A stretch of DNA of 64,000 bases, taken from assembly GCA_009835395.1 (NCBI GenBank), contig VXXM01000071.1, positions 93,396 through 157,395 of the forward strand, in the 5' to 3' direction. The position numbers and the translations under genes are program-made. This DNA is from Acidimicrobiia bacterium. Lineage in GTDB: Bacteria; Actinomycetota; Acidimicrobiia; Acidimicrobiales; CATQHL01. Shown in pieces: positions 26,177-35,776 of this stretch (position 1 is its first letter; each line of letters opens with the position of its first letter). The notes below the pieces were generated by a model. The model searched no databases and had not been told where the DNA came from. It worked only from the letters and a program-made list of their open reading frames with translations.

Positions 26177-29100
26177 GTGGAATCCCCGGACGCGACCGCT
26201 GTGCCAACCGAGCGCCTCGGCAGGATCGGCCCACCGGTTCGCGCCGTCGTGGTCGCCCACGATCCAGGGGACTGGTTCGACGAGACCCTGCGGTCGCTGC
26301 GGGACCAGGACTACGCCGCGCTGTCGGTCACGGTGGTGGACGTCTCGGGTGAGGGCCCGACCGCCGAGGGCGCTGTCCCGGACGTGGCCGCCAGGGTGGC
26401 GGCGGTGATGCCCGACGCCACCGTCATGGTCGTGCCGGGCAACCCCGGTTTCGGTCCCGCGGTCAATGCGGCCGCTCGCATGCTCGCCGGCAAGGATCGG
26501 ATCGGCGACCCGGACCCGGCGGAGGGGCCAGCGCCGGGCATCGGCGCCGAGCCCGCCGAGGTGGACGACACCGCATTCCTGCTGATCTGTCACGACGACG
26601 TGGCGCCGGCTCCGGATGCGGTCACGCGCCTGGTCGACGAAGCGGTCCGCCGGGAGGCCGCCGTGGCAGGCCCGAAGCTCGTGGATTGGGACAACCCCGG
26701 GTTTCTGCAGTGTGTGGGGCTCTCGTCGGACCGGATGGGGGTTCCGGTGCCGCTGGTCACCGCCGGCGAATACGACCAGGGGCAGCACGATGGGGTCGCC
26801 GAGGTGCTTGCCGTACCCAGCGCCTGCATGCTCGTCCGGGCCGAGGCGTTCGACCGGCTCGGCGGTTTCGACGACGCCATGACCTTCTACGGCGAGGACC
26901 TGGACCTGTGCCGCCGGGCAGGTCTGGACGGCGAGACGGTTCTGGTGGTGCCCGAGGCGAGCGCTCGCCACCTGGGGCGTCTGCCGGCGCGCCGGCAGCG
27001 TCGCGACCACGAGTGGCTCTCCTACCGGCATCAACTCCGGTCGGTGCTGGTGTGCAGCAGTGCCTCTCGCCTGGCGGTCGAGGTTGTGCTGATGCTGGCG
27101 CTGTCGGCGACGGAGGCGGCTCTCGCCGTGCTGACGGGACACATGCGGCGTGCCGGGGGGCTGGCGGGGGCCTGGCTGTGGAACCTGCTGGGGTTCACGG
27201 AGATCCTCAACAGGCGGCGCCTGATCGCTGCCCCACACGGCGGTGACCGTCTCGGGCACCTGACGCACCGCGGGTACGTCTCGCTGGCGCGGTTCGCCGC
27301 CGGTCTGGTGCGAGGCGACGCGGGGGTCGAGGGCGCCGGGGTGCTCTGGGGGCGCCGCCGCCGTCTCCGGGACGTCGCGCGCGATGCATCGATGCAGGCC
27401 GCTGCTGTCGGCTGGACCGCGGTCCTGGTTCTCTTCATCTTCGGCAGCCGGCACCTGCTGACGCGGGGGATACCGATCTTCGGCGAGATCGCCTGGCTCG
27501 GGGACTCGCCCGGCGAACTGTTCAGTGCCTTCTTCAGCAACTGGCGGGAGGCGGGACTGGGCTCGGCGGGGCCCGCGCCGACCGCCTACGGGATCCTCGG
27601 CGTGGCCGGTTCGGTGCTGGGAGGGGCGATGGGCCTGACGCGCACCGTGCTGCTGCTGGGCCTCGTTCCGTTCGGCGCCGCCGGGCTCTGGCGCCTGCTG
27701 GCCCGGACGGGAAGCCGCCGGGCTCAGATCGTCGGCCTCCTGACCTTCTTCGCCGTGCCGCTGCCGTACAACGCTCTGGCAAACGGGGTCTGGAGCGCAT
27801 TGGCGATCTACGGAACCCTGCCGTGGATCTGTCTCTGGCTGGTGAGGGCCACGGATCCGCCACGCGCCTCAGAGGCGTCCCCGGTGACGGGTTTCTGGCT
27901 GGCGACGGTGCTGGTGGGGGTTCTCGTGGCCCTCGTCTGGGCGTTCGTTCCCGCGACGCCGCTGATGCTGGTGATGCTCGTGGTGGCGCTGGCGCTGGGG
28001 GGACTGCTGGCCGGGTCCGCCAGGCGCCTGCCGCGCCTGCTGGGTGCCGCAGCGGGCGGGCTGGTGGTGGGCTGGTTGCTCAATTTCCCGGCCGGGCCCA
28101 CCTCGCTTCGGGGTGCCTTCAGCGCCGCCGGAGCGCGGCCGGACTCCGCCGGCGACCTCACCGTGGCGGAGTTGCTGCGCTTCGCAACCGGCTCGGCGGT
28201 TGCGAGCTCGCTGGTCTGGGGGTTGCTGGTCTTGGCGGCACTGGCGCTGGTGTTGGCGCGGGAGAGCAGGTTCGTGTGGGTGGTTCGGGCGTGGTGCCTG
28301 GTGGTCGTCTCGGTGCTGGCGGCACTCGCGGCCGAACATGGCTGGAGTTCCTGGGACATGCCGCGCCCGGAAGTCCTGCTGGCGCCCGCCGGGTTCGGGC
28401 TGGCACTGGCCGCGGCATTCGGGGCGGCGGAATTGGTCGGCGGCACGGTCGCCCGTCGCCTGTGGCGCTGGGTGCCGGCCGGGCTCGGTCTGGCAGCCCT
28501 GGTCGTCGGCGGCATCCCCGTGCTGGCGCTGACCCTCGACGGACGTTGGGGCACGCCCAGGGGGGATTTCACGACGCCGCTGGCGACAGTGGAGGAGGAG
28601 TCCCGGCTGGGCGCCTTCCGGATTCTCTGGGTCGGCCACCCCGACGTGCTTCCCCTCGGCGGCTGGGAACTCGACGATCGCCTCGTGTTCGCCACCTCCA
28701 CGGCGGTGCCGCCCGACGTGGGCCTGCAGTGGCCCGGCTCGCGTCCTCCGGCGGCCGACCGGCTGCGGGATGCCTGGCGGGAGGTGATGTCCGGGGAGAC
28801 CGACCGTATGGGGGAGCGACTGGCTCCGCTGGGGGTCCGCTACCTGGTCGTCATGGAGCGGATCGCCCCGGAACCCTTCGGTGACCTCGCCGAACCGGTG
28901 TCCCCCCTGGTGGAGGGCCGTCTCGGCGCGCAGTTCGACCTCGAGCGCCAGGAGTCCCGTGCCGGTCTGGCGGTGTACCGCAACATCGCCTGGCGCCCGT
29001 CGCGGACGCTCTTGGCCGGCACCGGCGAGGTCACCCCCGAGGCGTTCGCGGCCCCGCCGAACCTGGCGCTGCCCGCCTTCGACCCGCCGGCGGAGGCCCG

Positions 29101-29443
29101 CGGAGTCCTGCCGCCCGACAGCACCCTCTACCTGGCTGACGCTTCGGACGGTTGGGCGCTTCACGTCGGGGGGATGAGGGTCGATCCGCGACCGGCGCTC
29201 GGCTGGGCGCAGAGCTTCCCGACCGGCGGGGGCGGCGAAGCGACGCTCCGCCATGAGCCGAGCGCCGGCAACGTGACGCGCCTCGTCCTCTGGGCACTCG
29301 TGGTGGTCCTGGTGCCGCTGGCGCTGCTGCGCCGCAGGTCGCTGAGGTTCCGGAGCGGGGTGGTGCCCGAACCCGTCGGGGACCGCCGAGCACCCGACGA
29401 CGTGGTCTCGGCGCTGTTGGCCCGGGCACGCAGGGAGTCCTGA
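26177..29443 (+). CDS. giant membrane glycosyltransferase (GT2 plus multi-TM)
   Basis: About 1088 aa. N-terminal GT2 domain (about residues 15-290: VVAHDPGDWFDETLRSLRDQ, metal-binding DD in LLICHDDVAP, YGEDLDLCRRAG), then about a dozen membrane helices (residues 300-820), a soluble outside segment (WGTPRGDFTTPLATVEEESR) and a last C-terminal helix. It resembles the actinobacterial cell-wall GT2 proteins that sit beside fbiA and upstream of DUF5719, exactly as here. Probably adds a sugar to a wall or lipid-linked polymer across the membrane (inference). GTG 26177 preferred; GTG 26201 or ATG 26126 (overlapping cofD) are alternatives. One base separates its stop from the next start. Confidence 0.85.
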   Translation: MESPDATAVPTERLGRIGPPVRAVVVAHDPGDWFDETLRSLRDQDYAALSVTVVDVSGEGPTAEGAVPDVAARVAAVMPDATVMVVPGNPGFGPAVNAAARMLAGKDRIGDPDPAEGPAPGIGAEPAEVDDTAFLLICHDDVAPAPDAVTRLVDEAVRREAAVAGPKLVDWDNPGFLQCVGLSSDRMGVPVPLVTAGEYDQGQHDGVAEVLAVPSACMLVRAEAFDRLGGFDDAMTFYGEDLDLCRRAGLDGETVLVVPEASARHLGRLPARRQRRDHEWLSYRHQLRSVLVCSSASRLAVEVVLMLALSATEAALAVLTGHMRRAGGLAGAWLWNLLGFTEILNRRRLIAAPHGGDRLGHLTHRGYVSLARFAAGLVRGDAGVEGAGVLWGRRRRLRDVARDASMQAAAVGWTAVLVLFIFGSRHLLTRGIPIFGEIAWLGDSPGELFSAFFSNWREAGLGSAGPAPTAYGILGVAGSVLGGAMGLTRTVLLLGLVPFGAAGLWRLLARTGSRRAQIVGLLTFFAVPLPYNALANGVWSALAIYGTLPWICLWLVRATDPPRASEASPVTGFWLATVLVGVLVALVWAFVPATPLMLVMLVVALALGGLLAGSARRLPRLLGAAAGGLVVGWLLNFPAGPTSLRGAFSAAGARPDSAGDLTVAELLRFATGSAVASSLVWGLLVLAALALVLARESRFVWVVRAWCLVVVSVLAALAAEHGWSSWDMPRPEVLLAPAGFGLALAAAFGAAELVGGTVARRLWRWVPAGLGLAALVVGGIPVLALTLDGRWGTPRGDFTTPLATVEEESRLGAFRILWVGHPDVLPLGGWELDDRLVFATSTAVPPDVGLQWPGSRPPAADRLRDAWREVMSGETDRMGERLAPLGVRYLVVMERIAPEPFGDLAEPVSPLVEGRLGAQFDLERQESRAGLAVYRNIAWRPSRTLLAGTGEVTPEAFAAPPNLALPAFDPPAEARGVLPPDSTLYLADASDGWALHVGGMRVDPRPALGWAQSFPTGGGGEATLRHEPSAGNVTRLVLWALVVVLVPLALLRRRSLRFRSGVVPEPVGDRRAPDDVVSALLARARRES

Positions 29444-29444
29444 C

Positions 29445-30995
29445 GTGCGCTGGCCCGCGATCCTCGCCCTGATGGCGGCCGTGGCGGCTCTGGCGGTCGC
29501 CGACTGGGCGGCGCGGGCCGCCGCCGACGACCCGCCCGCGGCCGTTCCCGCGGACACCTACTCGGGCTACTCCGCCGCCGGCGGCGAGACCTGGTTCTGT
29601 GTCGGCGGCGTGGGCGGCGCCGGCGGATCCCGCCAGCAGGTGAGCGTCCTGAACACCTCCGGCGGCGAGCTCCGGGGCATGGTGCGCCTGTTCCCGGCGG
29701 TGCCGCTGGGCGGACGGTCCCAGCAGTGGCCCGCGGCTCGCGTCGAACTCGCCGTGGCGCCGTACGCCCGACTCGACATCGATCCTGCGGCAACGGTCAT
29801 ACAAGTGTCGCCGGAACTGGCGAGCTTCCCAGAGGTGTTCGTGGCCGCCGAGGTGCGTCTGGACGGAGCGGGCGGCGTCGTGACGCAGGACGTCGCGGTG
29901 GCGGGAGCCACCGATGCGGGGGCATGCCTGACCGCCGCGTCGCCGGAGTGGCACTTCGCCGCGGCCAGCACACGGCGCGATGCCCAGGCTCGGTTGTCGC
30001 TGTTGAACCCGTTCTCCGACGACGCGGTCGCTGACATCGGCTTCGCCACCGACGATGGACGCCGCGACCCGGTGGCCTACCAGGGTGTCGTGGTGCCGGC
30101 CGGCACGCTGCTGATCCTCGACCTCGGCAGCGAGGTGACCCGGCGGCAGCAGATCGCGTTCTCCGTGGCGGCCCGCAGTGGCCAGTTGCTGGCGTCGGTT
30201 CTGCAGACGTTCAACGGCGACCTGGGCCTCTCCGGGGTGTCCCTGCGCGCCGGTTCACCACGCCCCCAGGAGCAGTGGCTGTTCCCGCTGGGGGTGGCGG
30301 GTGTCGAAGCCGGGGCGGCCAATTCGTTCGTGGTGTACAACCCCGATGCCGCCGAGGCGAGGGTCGACGTGGCGGTCGAGCTTGACGCGGCGCTGCAGGC
30401 TCGGGGTGTGCCGCCGTTCGAACTCACCGTTCCGCCGGGCCAGCGCGTCGAGGTCACGTTCTTCCCACCGCCCGCCGGGCAGGCACACCCCGTCTCCGGG
30501 GTCGACGTGGCGGCGGCCACGAGCCGCGTCCCGCCCAGCGAGAGGTACTGGGTGAGCGTCCGCTCGTTCAACGGTGTGGCCGTGGTGGCGGAGCGGCTGC
30601 GCACGGTCGAAGCGGGGGCGCAGGGCGAGGTCTCGCTCCTCCCCGGGCGGGCCGTCGGCGCGAGGCGCGGCGTGTTCATGCTTGGAGGCGCCGCCAGCGG
30701 CCGGCATGCGGTGTCCATCGTGAACCCCTCCCTGGAGGCGATCAGCCGGCTGTCCCTGGAGGCGCTCACCGGCAGCGGCTGGGTGGCGCTGGCCGGATTC
30801 GGCGACGTCGAGGTCCGGCCCCGCCAGAGGCTGCTGCTGGATCTCTCGAACAGCCTGCCGCCGGGAGCGTCCGCGCTTCGTTTCAGCGCCTCCGAGCCGC
30901 TCGTGGCATCCCACGCTCGCCCCGGAGGGGCCGGAGCGCTCGGGTCGGTGCCCGAATCGGAGTCCATTTCCGAACTCGAGCAACTGCTCTTCTAG
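29445..30995 (+). CDS. DUF5719-like secreted/envelope protein
   Basis: 516 aa. Signal anchor at the N-terminus (WPAILALMAAVAALAVADW), then a beta-rich outside region with repeated VVYNPDAAEARVDV-, SIVNPSLEAISRL- and LSLLNPFSDDAVADI-type segments (three similar Ig-like modules, roughly residues 35-190, 190-330 and 330-500). Actinobacterial DUF5719 proteins lie directly after the fbiA-linked GT2 gene; this protein's place and layout match, but the call rests on synteny and pattern. GTG start one base after the glycosyltransferase stop, so coupled. Confidence 0.7.
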   Translation: MRWPAILALMAAVAALAVADWAARAAADDPPAAVPADTYSGYSAAGGETWFCVGGVGGAGGSRQQVSVLNTSGGELRGMVRLFPAVPLGGRSQQWPAARVELAVAPYARLDIDPAATVIQVSPELASFPEVFVAAEVRLDGAGGVVTQDVAVAGATDAGACLTAASPEWHFAAASTRRDAQARLSLLNPFSDDAVADIGFATDDGRRDPVAYQGVVVPAGTLLILDLGSEVTRRQQIAFSVAARSGQLLASVLQTFNGDLGLSGVSLRAGSPRPQEQWLFPLGVAGVEAGAANSFVVYNPDAAEARVDVAVELDAALQARGVPPFELTVPPGQRVEVTFFPPPAGQAHPVSGVDVAAATSRVPPSERYWVSVRSFNGVAVVAERLRTVEAGAQGEVSLLPGRAVGARRGVFMLGGAASGRHAVSIVNPSLEAISRLSLEALTGSGWVALAGFGDVEVRPRQRLLLDLSNSLPPGASALRFSASEPLVASHARPGGAGALGSVPESESISELEQLLF

Positions 30996-31015
30996 GCCGC
31001 TCGGCTCCAGCGGCC
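30995..31015 (+). terminator. hairpin after the glycosyltransferase-DUF5719 pair
   Basis: GGCCGCT / AGCGGCC, perfect 7-bp stem with a 7-base loop starting at the last base of the DUF5719-like stop codon. No T-tract. Confidence 0.4.
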
Positions 31016-31042
31016 CGGTTCGCCCGGCTCGGCCGCTGTGAC

Positions 31043-31048
31043 TAGTTT
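31043..31048 (+). promoter_or_regulatory. -10 box TAGTTT
   Basis: TAGTTT in the local AT-rich patch ACTAGTTTTC, about 70 bases before ATG 31121 of the OYE-family gene. Confidence 0.3.
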
Positions 31049-31120
31049 TCGCAGTTGGGCGCCCCTTGTCCCCGGCCCAGGGACGCCCTGTCGCGCTCGA
31101 TCGCACCGGAAGGCAGGCCA

Positions 31121-33145
31121 ATGACCGCGTATCCCAAACTCTTCAGCGAATGGCAGGTCCGGCACACGACGGTCCCCAACCGCGTCGTCTTCGCGCCGAC
31201 CTGCCCGACGTGGGTGGCCGACCCCCTCGAGGGCATCTTCACCGATCAGGCGGTGGCCTACTACGAGGAGCGCGCCCGCTCGGGGCTCGGCATGATCATC
31301 ATCGGCGGGACGATCATCCACCCCGAGGCGCTCTACTCGGAGTTGAACTTCCCCGGGCTGTGGACCGACGACCAGATCGAGGGTCTCGCCCGGGTGGCCG
31401 AGGCCGTGCAACGCCACGGCACCCGGCTCGTGACCCAGTTGCTGCATCCCGGGCTGCGGGCCATGAACGTCATCAACAAGGATCCCGCCGCCGACCTCGA
31501 CGCCGAGTGGTGGCACGTGGCGCCCAGCCAGGTGCCACCGGGGGAGTATCCCAACGCCCCCATGCCCAAGGAGATCGAGGAGCACGAGATCCACGAGATG
31601 ATCGAGGCCTACGGCAGCGCCGCCCGGCGGGCCTTCGAGGCCGGCTTGGACGGCGTCGAGTTTCATATGGCGCACGGCTACCTGCCCTGGCAGTTCCTCT
31701 CGCCGCTGTACAACCACCGCAGCGACGGCTGGGGCGGCTCCTACGAGAACCGCCTGCGCTTCTCGCTGGAGGCCCTTGCGAGCATCCGCGCCGCCGCCGG
31801 TGACGAGAAGATTGTGGGCTACCGCATCAACTCCGCCTCGTTCTGGCCCGGCGACCTGGAGATGGATGACGTCAAGCGGATCGTGGTGGACCTCGACGAA
31901 CGCGCCGACGTCGACTACGTGAACATCTCCGCGGGCGTCCATCACTCGTTCATTCACACCCCGATGACCTACGAGCCCGGCTGGGAGCGCGGCTACACCA
32001 AGGCCGTCAAGGAGGTCACCAACACGCCGGTCCTGCTCGTCGGGCGGATCACCCACCCCGGAGTCGCCGAGGAGATCCTCCAGGCCGACGAGGCGGACGC
32101 CATCCTGCTGGCCCGCCAGCTCTTCGCCGACGAGCACTGGGTGCAGAAGGTCCGGGAAGGACGCGAGGACGACATCCGCCGCTGCGTGGCGGCCAACTAC
32201 TGCTGGCGCAGCGTCATCAGCGGCGGGCGCGTGCAGTGCGTCTACAACCCCGTCGTGGGCCGGGAGCGCCAGTGGGGCGAAGGCAGCCTCAGCGCGGTGC
32301 CCGCGGGAAAGAAGGCCCTCGTCATCGGCGGCGGCCCGGCCGGCCTGGAGTACGCCCGCATCGCCGCCGCCCGCGGCCACGAGGTGGTCGTCGTGGAGCG
32401 GGAGGCCCACACCGGCGGCCACGTGCGCTGGCACGCCGCCCTGCCCCAGCGCTCCGAGTACGGACAGATCGCCGTGTGGCTGGCCGCCCAGGCCGGCGGC
32501 AACGGCGCCGTCATCCGGACCGGCGAGAACGTCGACGAGGACAACCTGGACGCGCTGCTGGCAGCGGAGGCGCCGGACCACGTGGTCATCGCCACCGGCT
32601 CGCACTACCGGCGGGACGGCTGGCAGGGTCAGACGGCCTCGCCGCTACCGGGCTGGGAGACCGGGAACTGCGTGAGTTGGGTGGACGTGGCCACCGGCGC
32701 CGTCGAGCCGTCGGGTTCTGTGATCGTGATCGACGATCTGCAGGACGCCATGGCGCCGCTCACGGCGGTCAAGGTGGCCAACGCCGGCTGCGACACGAAG
32801 CTCGTGACCCGCTGGCCGATGATCGGCATGGAGACGATCCCCGAGGTGTACTACCTCTGGGTGCGCCAGCACCTCTACGAGGCGGGCGTCGAGGTGCTGC
32901 CCGACCTCTTCGTGAAGGAGATCAAGGGCAACGCCGTCGAGTTCCTGAACGTCTACGTCAACGACATCACCACGACGCTCCCCGCCGACTGGATCGTGAT
33001 GGCCACGGGCCGCCAGTCCGACAACGACCTCTACCACGCGGTGCGGAGCCGCGGTATCAGTACCGAGATGATCGGCGACGCCATCGCCCCGCGCACCACC
33101 TACGAGGCCGTCTACGAAGGGCACCGCCAAGCGCGCAAGCTGTGA
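31121..33145 (+). CDS. Old Yellow Enzyme / 2,4-dienoyl-CoA reductase family oxidoreductase
   Basis: 674 aa, two parts: FMN TIM barrel (about residues 1-370; VPNRVVFAPTCP, GVEFHMAHGYLPWQFLSP with HxxH-like site, VLLVGRITHPG) and a C-terminal FAD/NAD-binding unit (KALVIGGGPAGLEYARIAAARG, VVIATGSHYR). The linker where the family has four [4Fe-4S] cysteines in CxxCxxCx(12)C reads CVAANYC then C after 11 intervening residues: the second Cys is Ala. Family members reduce enoyl-CoAs or demethylate amines (TMADH-like). ATG 31121 gives the standard start. Monocistronic. Substrate unknown. Confidence 0.88.
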   Translation: MTAYPKLFSEWQVRHTTVPNRVVFAPTCPTWVADPLEGIFTDQAVAYYEERARSGLGMIIIGGTIIHPEALYSELNFPGLWTDDQIEGLARVAEAVQRHGTRLVTQLLHPGLRAMNVINKDPAADLDAEWWHVAPSQVPPGEYPNAPMPKEIEEHEIHEMIEAYGSAARRAFEAGLDGVEFHMAHGYLPWQFLSPLYNHRSDGWGGSYENRLRFSLEALASIRAAAGDEKIVGYRINSASFWPGDLEMDDVKRIVVDLDERADVDYVNISAGVHHSFIHTPMTYEPGWERGYTKAVKEVTNTPVLLVGRITHPGVAEEILQADEADAILLARQLFADEHWVQKVREGREDDIRRCVAANYCWRSVISGGRVQCVYNPVVGRERQWGEGSLSAVPAGKKALVIGGGPAGLEYARIAAARGHEVVVVEREAHTGGHVRWHAALPQRSEYGQIAVWLAAQAGGNGAVIRTGENVDEDNLDALLAAEAPDHVVIATGSHYRRDGWQGQTASPLPGWETGNCVSWVDVATGAVEPSGSVIVIDDLQDAMAPLTAVKVANAGCDTKLVTRWPMIGMETIPEVYYLWVRQHLYEAGVEVLPDLFVKEIKGNAVEFLNVYVNDITTTLPADWIVMATGRQSDNDLYHAVRSRGISTEMIGDAIAPRTTYEAVYEGHRQARKL

Positions 33146-33155
33146 CCGCCCCGGT

Positions 33156-33218
33156 TCGTCGTTCCGGCACCCCAACTCGTCATTCCGGCGCCTCGGTTCG
33201 TCATTCCGGCGCAGGCCG
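33156..33218. repeat. 21-bp tandem repeat, three units
   Basis: Units start at 33156, 33177 and 33198 (core TCGTCATTCCGGCGC; first unit has TCGTCGTTCCGGCAC). The array fills the junction of two convergent genes and runs into the last codons of the thioredoxin gene, whose TGA lies in the third unit. Related cores occur at 21529 and 8420. Confidence 0.75.
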
Positions 33219-33653
33219 GAGTCCATCGCCGGCCAGCACCCGCCGGACCGACGCGATGTCGCCGGCTGTGGGCGGCCCGAGGATCCAGGCCTGCACCACC
33301 CCGTCGCGGTCGGCCACCAGCGTGAACGGCACGGCGTCCACCCCGTAGGAGTCGTGCAGCCGGCCGTGCGGGCCGGCCTCCACCTCCACCACCTCGACGT
33401 CGGGTCCCGCCAGGGGGGCGAGCCGTTCCAGCGCCGATCCGCACGTCCGGCAGGCGCTGTCGGTGAGCACGGCAACCAGCCAGGGCGTGCCCGGGGAGCC
33501 GATCCCGGCGCGGGCGAACGCTTCGCGGTCGATGCTCGAGGGGATGTCCGGTGAGGCCAGCACGCCGCGCCAGCGACCGCGCCTGCGGGAAGCCACGAGA
33601 GCCACGAGACAGGCCACGGCCCCCAGGATCAGCGCCAGAGGGGCAGTGCGCAC
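33201..33653 (-). CDS. membrane-anchored thioredoxin-like protein
   Basis: 150 aa. N-terminal hydrophobic helix (LALILGAVACLVALVAS), then a thioredoxin fold with active site C68-R-T-C71 (SACRTCGSAL) and cis-Pro segment DAVPFTLV. The active site probably faces outward if the helix is a signal anchor; a reductant for envelope disulfides is likely (inference). GTG start. It is 27 bases before the FtsH stop on the same strand, hence downstream of ftsH in the transcript. Its last residues are encoded by the 21-bp repeat array, so the C-terminus has probably changed by repeat insertion. Confidence 0.8.
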   Translation of the reverse strand: MRTAPLALILGAVACLVALVASRRRGRWRGVLASPDIPSSIDREAFARAGIGSPGTPWLVAVLTDSACRTCGSALERLAPLAGPDVEVVEVEAGPHGRLHDSYGVDAVPFTLVADRDGVVQAWILGPPTAGDIASVRRVLAGDGLRPAPE

Positions 33654-33680
33654 CGGCGTGGAGAGTTGGCGCCGGCGGCT

Positions 33681-35618
33681 TCAGACGGCCGGCTCGTCGA
33701 GTCCCGCCGCAGCCGCCACCGCCGCGCCCCCGCTCACCGCCGAGCCGTTCGTGCTGGCGAAATCCACGAGCCGCTGCACCTCGCTGCCGGGGATGGTCTC
33801 GTGCTCCAGCAACGCCCGCGCCACCAGGTCGAGAGCATCACGGTGCTCGGTCAACAGCGCCCGGCAGCGCTGCTCCTGCACTCGCAGGATCCGTTCCACT
33901 TCCTCGTCGATGAGGCGCGCCGTCTCGTCGCTGTACTCGCGGGCGCTGACGATCTCCTCGCCCAGGAAGACCTCGCCGTGCGCGCCCCAGGCCATGGGTC
34001 CGAGTCGGTCGCTCATGCCCCACTCGCGGACCATCTTGCGGGCCAGCTGCGTGGCGCCCACGAGGTCGTCGTTGGCGCCGGTGGAGATCACGCCGAAGAC
34101 CAACTCCTCGGCGATGCGCCCGCCCATGCGCACCACCAGCGAGTCCTCGATGTAGTTCTGCCGGTAGATGTGGCGCTCCTGCTCGGGGAGTTGCATCGTC
34201 ACGCCGAGGGCCATGCCGCTGGGGATGACGGTGACCTTGTGCAGCGGGTCGGCGCTGGGCAGCGTGGCGGCGCACACGGCGTGGCCGGCCTCGTGATAGG
34301 CGACCGCCGTCTTCTCGTCCTCCGAGAGCGCCAGCGATTCCCGCTTCTGGCCGATCAGCACCCGGTCGCGGGCCTGCTCGAAGTGGGCCATCGCAATGGT
34401 CTCCTCGCCGGCCCGCACCGCCGCCAGGGCGGCCTCGTTGACGACGTTGGAGAGGTCGGCGCCGCTCATGCCGGGTGTGCCGCGGGCCACGAGCGCCAGA
34501 TCCAGGTCGTCGGCTATCCGCTTGCCCTTGACGTGCACCTCGAGGATCTTCACCCGGTCGTCGAGCTCGGGCAGCGGCACCACCACCTGGCGGTCGAAGC
34601 GGCCCGGGCGCAGCAGCGCCGGATCCAGGATGTCGGGGCGGTTGGTGGCGGCCATCATCACGATGCCCTCGGTGGCCTCGAATCCGTCCATCTCCGAGAG
34701 CATCTGGTTGAGGGTCTGCTCGCGCTCGTCGTGGCCGCCGCCGAGGCCGGCGCCGCGCTTGCGGCCGATGGAGTCGATCTCGTCGATGAAGATGATGGCG
34801 CGCCCCATCTTGCGTGCGGAGCTGAACAGGTCGCGTACGCGGCTGGCGCCGACGCCGACGAACATCTCCATGAAGTCCGAGCCGGTCACCGAGAGGAACG
34901 GAACGCCCGCCTCGCCGGCGACCGCCCGGGCGATGAGCGTCTTGCCGGTTCCCGGAGGGCCGACCAGCAGGATGCCCTTGGGGATGCGGGCGCCGATGCG
35001 GGCGAACTTCTCGGGTTCGCGGAGGAAGTCCACCACTTCGGTGATCTCCCGCTTGACGCCGTCGTAGCCGGCCACGTCGTCGAAGGTGGTCGCCGGCCGC
35101 TCGGTGGAGTACGTCTTGGCCCGGGAGCGACCGATGGACATGATCCCGCCCATCTGCCCCTGAGCGCGCCGCTGCATCCACCAGAAGAACAGGATCAGCA
35201 GACCCACCGGCAGCAGCAGCGGCAGCAGCGTGCCCCAGATGCTCGAGGTGGGCCTCGTGAACTCCACGCCGGCCCCCAACCGGTCCCGCAGCAGGGCGTA
35301 GTCCTCGGGAGGCAGCTCGGTGGGGCCGGTGGTGCGGAAGGTGCCGCCGCCGACGAGCTCCCCGTTGATGTCGCCGTTGTTGTTGTTGATCTCCACGGTG
35401 ACGACCGCGCCGGCGGCCACCTGATCCAGGAACTCGGCGTAGGTGATGGCCTCGCTGGTGTCGTCGTTGAACAGCCCCGGCAGGATGAGCGTTCCGAGGA
35501 TGACCAGCAGTGCAACCCAGGCCAGCCAGCGGGTCCAGTGCGGGCCGGCGGGGCGGGGCGCGTCCCCCGGACCGCCGGGCTCCGGTGGCGGCTGCGGGGG
35601 CGGAGGCGGCTGCGCCAT
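33681..35618 (-). CDS. ftsH: ATP-dependent zinc metalloprotease FtsH
   Basis: 645 aa membrane protease that degrades membrane and short-lived soluble proteins. Pro-rich cytosolic start, two helices (about residues 30-50 and 127-147) bracketing the small FtsH-ext domain, AAA ATPase with Walker A GPPGTGKT (220-227), Walker [31 protein letters not shown], and the zinc site HEAGH (442-446). Length is normal. Divergent from the CPBP gene; downstream thioredoxin is probably co-transcribed. Confidence 0.97.
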   Translation of the reverse strand: MAQPPPPPQPPPEPGGPGDAPRPAGPHWTRWLAWVALLVILGTLILPGLFNDDTSEAITYAEFLDQVAAGAVVTVEINNNNGDINGELVGGGTFRTTGPTELPPEDYALLRDRLGAGVEFTRPTSSIWGTLLPLLLPVGLLILFFWWMQRRAQGQMGGIMSIGRSRAKTYSTERPATTFDDVAGYDGVKREITEVVDFLREPEKFARIGARIPKGILLVGPPGTGKTLIARAVAGEAGVPFLSVTGSDFMEMFVGVGASRVRDLFSSARKMGRAIIFIDEIDSIGRKRGAGLGGGHDEREQTLNQMLSEMDGFEATEGIVMMAATNRPDILDPALLRPGRFDRQVVVPLPELDDRVKILEVHVKGKRIADDLDLALVARGTPGMSGADLSNVVNEAALAAVRAGEETIAMAHFEQARDRVLIGQKRESLALSEDEKTAVAYHEAGHAVCAATLPSADPLHKVTVIPSGMALGVTMQLPEQERHIYRQNYIEDSLVVRMGGRIAEELVFGVISTGANDDLVGATQLARKMVREWGMSDRLGPMAWGAHGEVFLGEEIVSAREYSDETARLIDEEVERILRVQEQRCRALLTEHRDALDLVARALLEHETIPGSEVQRLVDFASTNGSAVSGGAAVAAAAGLDEPAV

Positions 35619-35724
35619 AGGTTCATGCTAGGAGGCAGCCGGGTGATTCTGCGGGCTACCTCCCTGGTCGTCTCGGTACCGGGGCTGCCTGCGGCACGTC
35701 ACCGAGGTGCCGGATGCCCACGGG

Positions 35725-35730
35725 TAGGAT
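35725..35730 (+). promoter_or_regulatory. -10 box TAGGAT
   Basis: TAGGAT in the 158-base divergent space between ftsH and the CPBP gene, about 46 bases before ATG 35777. Confidence 0.4.
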
Positions 35731-35776
35731 CGCTGGTCGTGGTCCGTTGTTGTGCGTGTGCGACCGCGGGCCGCTG

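Noticed and set aside
33156-33218. Possible CRISPR array
   Set aside because: Only three units with a 21-base period, no spacers between repeats and no cas genes nearby; it is a plain tandem repeat.
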